From: Amyelois transitella
Taxonomy: Eukaryota > Arthropoda > Insecta > Lepidoptera > Pyralidae
NCBI RefSeq assembly: GCF_032362555.1
Contig: NC_083507.1
Location: 7,071,001-7,135,000 of the forward strand
Direction of reading: 5' to 3'
DNA length: 64,000 nt
Shown: positions 56,353-64,000 of the stretch, piece after piece
Layout of the letters: each line of letters opens with the position of its first letter
Position numbering within the stretch: the first letter of the stretch is position 1
The notes under the pieces: generated by a model
What the model saw: the letters and a program-made list of their open reading frames with translations, nothing else
Told to the model about the DNA's origin: nothing
Database searches by the model: none
Program-made: the position numbers and the translations under genes

Positions 56353-59300
56353 ATGTCTAATAAAACTATTTTGAAGATAATAAGTATTGTATCTTTGTCA
56401 TGTTTACCGTATTTATTTTCACTGCGCGGCGACTTTGTTTTTGATGATTCCGAGGCTGTAGTAAATAATAAAGATGTTACATCTGAACACTGGCTCAACT
56501 GTTTTTACAACGACTTTTGGGGCTCGGACATTAGCAGCAACTTAAGCCATAAATCTTATCGACCTTTGACGATTCTTACCTTCAGGTATGCTATAAAAAT
56601 TTTGTCCATTTTCTATATGTATTGCAAATGGTATTCATATATTTTGAGAAACAAGCTTGCCAGTAAACACTTTGTACAAAACAACACAACCAAGTATATA
56701 AGTGGTTGTGTATAAAGTTTGCTCACTCAAGGCTTGCCTATTAATTTTCAATCTTAATCCATTTAATTTGCAATTTTTTTTTCAGGTTCAACTACTTTAT
56801 AAATGCCAAAAAATTATCTGCCTTTGGTTTCAAATCTACTAATCTTGTTTGTCATGTACTGTGCACTGTATTGGTATATTTGTCAATGAATGATATGTTG
56901 AATACAATGGCTCATTTAGGAAAAAATAATGTGAAGGGATTTGATACGTCCTACATAGCATCCCTGTTATTTTCTGTGCATCCTGTACATACAGAAGCTG
57001 TATGTGGGGTAGTGGGACGAGCAGACTTGTTAGCTGGGACTACATTCTTTTTAGTAATCATTTTTTATAACAAAGCCATGACTAACCAGAATTACAGGAA
57101 TCTCAACTTGATTGTGGCTATGATCATAGCTGGAATTTCTTTATTGTTTAAAGAAAATGGCATCACAGTATTGGTATGTATTTTTTATAGTTCCTGAAAA
57201 AAAAGGTTCATCACTCTTACCTATTCAGATTCAGACATTCACATTAGTCAAATGTAAATAAATAAAGGTACTAACACAACAATACTTTATTTAATAATAA
57301 ATACTTATATAAATAAACATCCAAGAATTAGACCAATTAGACATCTCTACCCAGGAGTGTGTGAGACTCGAGGCACCTTTCATTTGAAGGCATCATGAAT
57401 GGAATAGATGGGGTCACAGAGCATCCCTCTTTGATGCCTTCTAGTAAGTTGCTGGCCATATTTGTCACCCAGGACCTGGATGGTCTTATTGAGGCAGAGG
57501 GCATGCTTGTGCGCGCCTTCGACCAGCCCAACCATTTTTTCGGAGGTTGGCTGAGACCGCATGGGCCAAAAGCGGCCCATATTCTCAGAGAAAATCAGGC
57601 ACAGCAGGTATGCTCAGCAGTTGATTTAACACATGCTGAGAAATAATGTTAATAATATAAAATGTATATTTTTAGATTATTTAAAGTATGTATAAGTAGC
57701 TATAGTAGATGGCTAAGTGTATAGTATAAAGTGACTAAATACCCTAGCAGCTTTAAGCTGATGCCTGTATTTCACTGTACTTATAAAACTTGAGCAGACA
57801 ATATTTTTTTTAATTGTTTGTCCTCTCAATTTTTAAAAGTGTTTACACTTGGACTAATAACTTCTGTGGTAGAGAGTTACACATTAACATGACTTGGTTT
57901 GGCAAAAAGTGAGTTTGGGGGTTGCTTGAGCACCAAGACTTAGTAAGTTTCTTGGAGTGTCCTTTAAGTTGTTTGTTCTGGTTAACATATATGTATATGT
58001 CCTCAACAACTTAAACATTGTAGTGTTTATTTAAAATTTTATAGGTCTGTGAGGTCTCCTCAATTCCTCCTTGAAATACCGTTGAATTGATATTTTATTT
58101 TTGTTTTTTTTTCAGGGCTTTTGTTTCTTTTATGATGTTATTATTACAGTTAATTTTAAAAGCAAGTGGAAGCACCATAAGCTCAATGGATTTAGAATTA
58201 ATCATTTTATTATAAGAGCAACTGTTACTTTTTTTTCAATAGTATTATTTTTATATTTACGTTGGACTGTGATGGGATCTGCAAAACCTACTTTCAGTGA
58301 AACTGACAATCCTGCCGCATTCTCAAAAGATTTATTTACAAGGGTATGTTTATTCTACAATATCACACTGCTATTATAAAGTAACTGTTTAACACTAACA
58401 GGTCTATGTGTTTCAGGTATTTACATATAGTTATTTGTATTTTTTAAATTGCCTCCTACTTGTTTGGCCACACTGGTTGTGCTACGACTGGTCAATGGGA
58501 TGTGTGCCTCTAGTCAATAATCTGTTGGATTACCGAATAGTATTTTCGGTATGTCCTTACATCTCCGTTCTATGGGTTATTCTAACAGTTTTTAGACTCA
58601 AAAATAACATTTTAACAAAAAGGTATGAAACACTCAAATAATTAGTGGTTATTGTTATATAGTTAGTGAGATTTAGTTCTTTTTATAATACGAATAAAAA
58701 AAAATAAGAACATACTACTTCAAAAAGGATATTAATCCAATATCATTCATAAAAAAGAACTTAGTCAAAAATTAATTTATAATATTTTTTTAATAGTGTG
58801 ACTCCACTTTAGTGCCTTTCGCGCCACTGTGGCGTTTAGATAAAACGGCGCAGGTAAGAGAGATGAGGGATAATCCAAAGATCCATAGAACAACTACACC
58901 CTTTATTAGCGGACTAGTTTAACAATATTTTAAAGGGCATGGGCTTAGCTATAGACACGAGCTCCAGTAAGTAGCCGCCATAGAATAGCGAGCTACTTGA
59001 TGAGCGCTGTAGTCCAAAGGCTAAAGCCCGGGATGCCCGTGCGCGCTACTATAGGGCACTTGGGCTGTGAAAACCGCAGCGGCACGACGTCACAGGTGGA
59101 AGGAGAAGGCCAAGACTAATGCATCTTGATATAATCGGGCAATTGAAAATTCTGAATGTAGATGAAGTGAAAAAGTATGCTGTGTCAGGAGAAAATTGCA
59201 TTGGCAGAGACTGCAATTTTCTTAATTATTAATTTTAATTTTCTTAATTTTTATGTATGTAATGTTTTCGTTTGCAGACTCTTATTACTGGCGCTAGTAC

Positions 59301-62300
59301 TCACAGCAGTGCCATTCCTGCCAGCTTCCAATATATTCTACCCAGTTGGGTTTGTCATAGCCGAGAGGATTCTTTACATCCCCTCCGCAGGCTACTGTCT
59401 TTTTGTAGCTATCGGATTTAATAAATTATTGAGGAGGAAAAAGATGTATAAGGTGAGGAGCTGATAAGCAAGACTATTTATTTTACTTTTATTTCAAGTT
59501 ATCGGTTACTTAATAGTTATTGAAGATTTAGATGAGAGGAGCAATATTGAAGATGGATGGAAGGAATTTAAAGAAAGAATTGTGAAAGTAGCTGTTGAAG
59601 TGTGTGGTGTAAGTAGAAGAAGGAAAGGGAAAAATCACAAAAATGCGTGGATGAGTAAAGATGTGCAAGAACTTGTGCGATTAAAGAAGAAAGCATGGCT
59701 GGATTTGTTAGCAGCAAAAGCTAACTTAAGAATGCAAGAGGTTATAGATGAGGATGTGAATGAAGCACGTAAGGAATATAAAAAAATGAAAGATTTGGTT
59801 AAGAAAGCTGTGATTAGAAAGAAAGAAGAGTATAAAGAGGATTTTGATAAAAGGCTATCAGAAGACTTTCAGTCAAATCTGAAAGTATTCTGGAAATCCG
59901 TAAGGTCAGCCCGAGGAAAAACTATAACCAGAGAGCTGACTAGGATCAGATGCCAGGATGGTAGCGTTGTGAAAGGAGAAGAATGTGTGCTAAAGATATG
60001 GAAGGACTATTTTGAGAGTTTATTTGAAAAAAAGGAAGAAAATAAGAAAGAGTTCTGCTATAGCGAAGAAAAAGAGAATGAGATGGAAGGCGAAATTGAA
60101 ATGTTTGAAATTGTGGAAGCACTTAAGAGTATGAAAGCGGGTAAGGCTGCCGGGTATGATAGAGTGTCGGTCGAGATGCTTAAAGCAGGAAAAGGCGTCG
60201 TAGCTAGACAGTTGTACTGCCTTTTCAATTTGTGTTGGAGAAGCGGCCGAGTACCAAAAGATTGGTGTAAGGCTGTTATTGTGCCACTTTACAAAGGAAA
60301 AGGGTCACAACTGGACTGCAAAAATTATCGTGGTATAAGCCTGCTTAGCGTCGTCGGCAAATTGTATGCTAAGGTATTGATTAATAGAGTCAGGAATGAA
60401 ACTGATGACAAAATATGGGATGCTCAAGCGGGATTTCGAAAGGGAATGGGATGTACTGATCAGGTCTTTTCTTTGCGGTGCATAGCCGAAAAGTTTTTGG
60501 CCAAGAGTCAAAAAGTCTATTGCACATTCGTGGATTTGGAAAAGGCCTATGACAGAGTTAAGAGGAATGAATTGTGGTCAGCACTTTCTATGCATGGGGT
60601 GAGCAGTCTCTTGATACGAGCACTGAAATCCTTATATGAGGATTCGAGTGCTTGTGTCAGGATAAACGGAGCGCACACTGAGTGGTTTAAGATTGAGAAA
60701 GGTGTTAGGCAGGGATGTGTTGCGTCACCGTGGCTGTTCAACCTATTTATGGATAGTTGTTTGACAGATTTGAAAGAGTCTGAAAGTGGATTAAGGATGA
60801 ATGAATTACTCGTCAAATGTCTGCTCTATGCCGACGATCAGGTTATACTGGCGTCATCAGCGGAGGAGTTACAGGAGATGGTAAACTGTATGCATGAAGC
60901 TTTAAAAGAGAAAGGAATGAAAGTGAACGTAAGTAAAACTAAAACACTGGTTTTTGAAATGGAGAAAGAAATGACAGCATGTAATATTTTGATTGGAGGA
61001 GAAAAAGTTGAGCAAGTGAAAGAGTTTGTATATCTAGGATCAAAGTTTACATCAGATGGCAAGTGTGATAGTGATATTGAAAGGAGAGTGAACGCGGGGA
61101 ACATGGTGAATGGAGCTTTGCATGCCTTTATGAGCAGTCAGAAACTATCCAAAAAGGCTCGACTGGCTGTGCACAGGGGCGTGTTGGTCCCGACATTAAT
61201 GTATGGGAGTGAAAGTTGGGTATGGCAAAAGAAGCACGAAAGCAGAATAAATGCAGTGGAAATGAGAGCGTTAAGGAGTATGTTGGGTGTGAAATTGAGT
61301 GACCGGATAAGGAACAGCGTGATAAGGGAATGTTGTGATGTGAAAGAAGATGTAGTTACAGGAATAGAAAAGGGTATGTTGAGATGGTTCGGTCATGTGG
61401 AGAGGATGAATTAAAACAGGTTGACTAAGCAGATATACAAGGAGAGTGTGGAGGGAAAGGTCGGGGTGGGAAGACCTAGACGAACATATCTTGATCAAAT
61501 TAAGGACGTCCTGGTGAAGGGTCAGGTCAAAAGTGCCCGAAACCGCCGAGCTTGCATGAAGAGAGTTATGAATGTGGATGAAGCAAAGGAAGTATGCAGG
61601 GATCGTGGCAAGTGGAAAGAGGTAGTCTCTGCCTACCCCTCCGGGAAAGAGGCGTGAGTTTATGTATGTATGTATGTAATAGTTATTGATTTTGTCTTAG
61701 AAATTAGAACTAGCTTAAAGCAATTCATCTTATTAGAACTGTTTTGTTTTATGTACTCCGGATTTACTTTATGTGTAGGCACGGGAGTGGCCCCGCCAAG
61801 ACGAGCCAAGCGAGGGCACTACCTAACCTACATTACCTTGCAAGGTTTCGTCGCTTTTTGAGATCTCATTACTTTGGTTTAGGTAAAGTTTAGATAAATT
61901 ATGTATTTAATAGATAATAGATTATAATGTTTTTCTTCTTTCCAGACTGCCGTGTTTTTATTCTGTATATTGATATTTTTTAATGGACTTAAGTGTTTTA
62001 AGAGGTCTTTGGACTGGAAGAATGAGTACCAACTGTTCTTAAGTGCTGTCTCAGTGTGTCCACTAAATGCTAAGGTGCACTATAACGTTGCCAAAACTGT
62101 AGACGCGAAAAACATGTCTAATTTGGCCATTTCCGAATATAAGAAAGCTATAAGGTAAGGTATTGATTAATATGCGGAGAAAAAGGATGATTATTAGTTT
62201 TAGCACCATTGTTTCATTTTAAGCCGGGTACATTGGCCCAACGAAGATAAACGAACTTTCACTGGCTGTCGGATGTAGGCGTTAGCGTTTACCAAACCAA

Positions 62301-62578
62301 ATAGAACCAACTAAAGCTAGCAAATTAAAAAAAGCTTACTTACTTACTTTCGGCCCTGAAATTGTATATTAAATTACTTGATTAATTTGCAGAACTTATA
62401 AAATACACATTAAATTTATTAAACGACTCATACCTACAGGAGGTTTTATACTGTTTTTTTTTTGTTTCAGTTTGTATCCAGAATATTATCAAGCGATGAA
62501 CAATCTGGGTAATTTACTCAAAAGCAAACGATTTTTCAGTGAGGCTGAATATTATCTAAGATCTGCGGTTAAACACAG
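56353..62578 (+). CDS. Tmtc4: Transmembrane and TPR repeat O-mannosyltransferase TMTC4, 5' part
   Basis: Seven exons join in phase: 56353-56585, 56786-57173, 58116-58343, 58417-58622, 59278-59452, 61946-62154 and 62471-62578 (about 515 codons). The rest of the TPR region lies beyond 64000. The ATG at 56353 is the first in frame and precedes a hydrophobic helix. Diagnostic segments are [56 protein letters not shown]-type [30 protein letters not shown] and [14 protein letters not shown], which match TMTC4 better than TMTC1-3. TMTC proteins sit in the ER membrane and add O-mannose to cadherins; the acidic DD in the first loop is the presumed catalytic site. A LINE lies in the intron at 59453-61945 without touching the exons. 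Confidence 0.92.
57240..57650 (+). repeat. Repeat-derived insert in Tmtc4 intron 2
   Basis: An AT-rich head (TTTATTTAATAATAAATACT) is followed by a moderately GC-rich block with an 83-codon frame. The block resembles non-coding tails of moth retroelements, not a host exon: no consistent phase or splice sites join it to Tmtc4. Confidence 0.4.
58800..59150. repeat. GC-rich repeat-like insert in Tmtc4 intron 4
   Basis: A GC-rich stretch (GCCTTTCGCGCCACTGTGGC, GTGCGCGCTACTATAGGGCA, GCGGCACGACGTCACAGG) interrupts AT-rich intron. No coding frame or terminal repeats are visible. Confidence 0.35.
59500..61680 (+). mobile_element. 5'-truncated LINE with near-intact reverse transcriptase ORF
   Basis: One frame from at least 59582 to 61414 encodes 610 residues: a coiled, basic linker, then reverse transcriptase with [41 protein letters not shown], the catalytic [23 protein letters not shown] and [12 protein letters not shown] single in-frame TAA at 61412 separates this from the last 80 codons (to 61657), which end [20 protein letters not shown]. 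The 3' end is a short (TATG)n run. The endonuclease domain is missing, so the copy is 5'-truncated. Little decay suggests recent insertion. It sits in sense orientation in a Tmtc4 intron. Confidence 0.88.
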
Positions 62579-64000
62579 GTAAGTTTTATTTGTGCCGTAT
62601 GCAGTTCATTTGTAAAGAGATTACTTTTTCTAGCTAAATGACGCTCTGAAACAAAAAAATTCATAAGGACAATACTAATACCTTATTTGTTCCGTAAGAA
62701 AGTTATAAAGTTACAAACAAACAAACAAAGTTAGTACCTGCATTTCACCTGAATCTGCTTGGTGGTAAGCAATATTGGGGCCTCAGGTGGTGCACGCAAG
62801 CTCAAATAATGCCTATTCACTCTGGTCTTGGAAATCCCGACGTTGTAACAGGCAAGAGGGAAGTGAAGGCCGAGGTGTGGTAGTTGCACGCGGCACCAGC
62901 CAGCCTCTATCAGAAGACACGGTGTCGCCGCGCGGTAGAACTAACTGGCGCGGAGACCGCCTGACGCCCGGATCCCCCGGGGCCGCCTATACATGCATCC
63001 AAATATATCATATACAGGGTGACTTTTAATTCAATTGCATAAATTTAACTGTTAAGTGTACTCATCTAAAGGATATTTAAAAACGTTAAAAGAAAAATAT
63101 CGGTTCATATTTCAGAAAGTACGAAAAAAAATAAAAGTATCAAAATCCCCGATCCTAAATACGTAATATCACCCCGGCCGGCGGAAAAGCGACGCGTAAG
63201 ATTCAGAGGTCAACGACACAATTAATTCACCTGAGCGATCTCGACAACTCGGTACTTTACTTGATCATGATACTAGAAAAATAATTTATTTTTAAGACAT
63301 TTATTTACATGTTTTGTTTTAATTTATTTTTGTTGTATTGGTCTTTAATAAAGCGTGTGACGTAGTTTTTGAGGGTTTTTTAAATGTGAAAATGATGACG
63401 TTTAATTTAAATAAAAATAGTAAAAAGCTCAAACGGCTCAGAAGCATGGCTATAGTCTATGTTTAAAAGAATGCAGTTGTTTTAAATGTCACCCTGTATA
63501 TAATATAAAAGTCCAAATATATCTAACTTTATAATTAAGCAAGTTTAAGGTATTTTATATGTAAACAATAATGTTAGACTTAAGACTAGAGGTCATTAAA
63601 AGGGTATTTTTCATCCCTGCAAAAAGGGAATGTTCCTGCAGAATTGTCTATGAACGACATTGTGTAGGATTTTTGCTGAAATTCCCACGGAAGCGAAAAA
63701 AGCTCACAAATGCACCTTTAAAGCCATTAGAAGTAGGTACTGAGAAGGACGTAAGGTAACTTTCATTCAGAAAAAAAGACTACGTTAAACAAACGGGCAT
63801 GAGCAAAGCCGTGTGCAACAAATATTGCTCATTTAATATACATAGGTTAAAAATTAAAATTTTGACATAATAATATTCAATGAAACTTAAAGAAAACAGA
63901 TGAATCACTACATAGTATAAAACAAAGTCGCTATTTTAGTCTGTTTGTCTGTATGCTTAAATCTTTAAAATTACGCAACGGATTTTGATGCGGTTTTTTG
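62579..64000. other. Tmtc4 intron running to the window edge
   Basis: After the donor at 62579 I find no further TPR exon. A GC-rich repeat-like block lies at 62760-63010 (GGTGTCGCCGCGCGGTAGAA, CGCCCGGATCCCCCGGGGCC); the remainder is AT-rich without a supportable feature. Confidence 0.5.

Overview
The window is eukaryotic genomic DNA, almost certainly from a moth or butterfly. Genes are split into many short exons with GT-AG introns, intergenic DNA is AT-rich, and the protein set is insect-like, including a ZAD zinc finger gene. Interspersed repeats are dense: (TATG)n-tailed short elements, LINE tails ending in (TATG)n, tRNA-like repeats and hAT elements. I found no bacterial, phage or CRISPR content. 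Exon models were built by hand from splice signals, phase continuity and remembered family sequence. No database was searched.

Layout. (1) 169-5908, minus: ten of the coding exons of brother of tout-velu/EXTL3, a heparan sulfate glycosyltransferase; the last exon lies beyond base 1. (2) 6305-17450, plus: an RFX7/RFX5-type winged-helix transcription factor, head-to-head with botv, with about 400 bp between start codons. (3) 21094-22893, minus: a four-exon DXO/Rai1 RNA decapping exonuclease, convergent with the RFX gene. (4) 22.9-25.8 kb: a decayed LINE and a 640-bp hAT relic. (5) 25840-30599, plus: an eight-exon gene joining a ZAD domain, C2H2 fingers and two BRCT-like domains. (6) 30754-31281, minus: a two-exon 79-residue membrane protein whose 3' end meets that of gene 5. 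(7) 32843-46315, minus: a five-exon 870-residue protein, tentatively Gemin4-like, with introns full of transposons. (8) 48.66-56.23 kb: a transposon nest with three hAT-type elements that keep exact 8-bp target duplications, plus a THAP-domain fragment. (9) 56353-62578, plus: the 5' part of Tmtc4, an O-mannosyltransferase, with a nearly intact 5'-truncated LINE in one intron; the gene continues past the right edge.

The host genes do not form a pathway. They cover proteoglycan synthesis, transcription, RNA quality control, a possible DNA-damage or chromatin factor, possible snRNP assembly and ER glycosylation. Two convergent pairs and one close divergent pair suggest shared regulatory DNA. The most notable items are the ZAD-BRCT architecture, the small membrane protein, a transposase-like gene of a poorly described family at 39.15-40.67 kb, a terminal-inverted-repeat element with repeated TTTTCGTCCA motifs at 44.46-45.61 kb, and several perfect snap-back palindromes.
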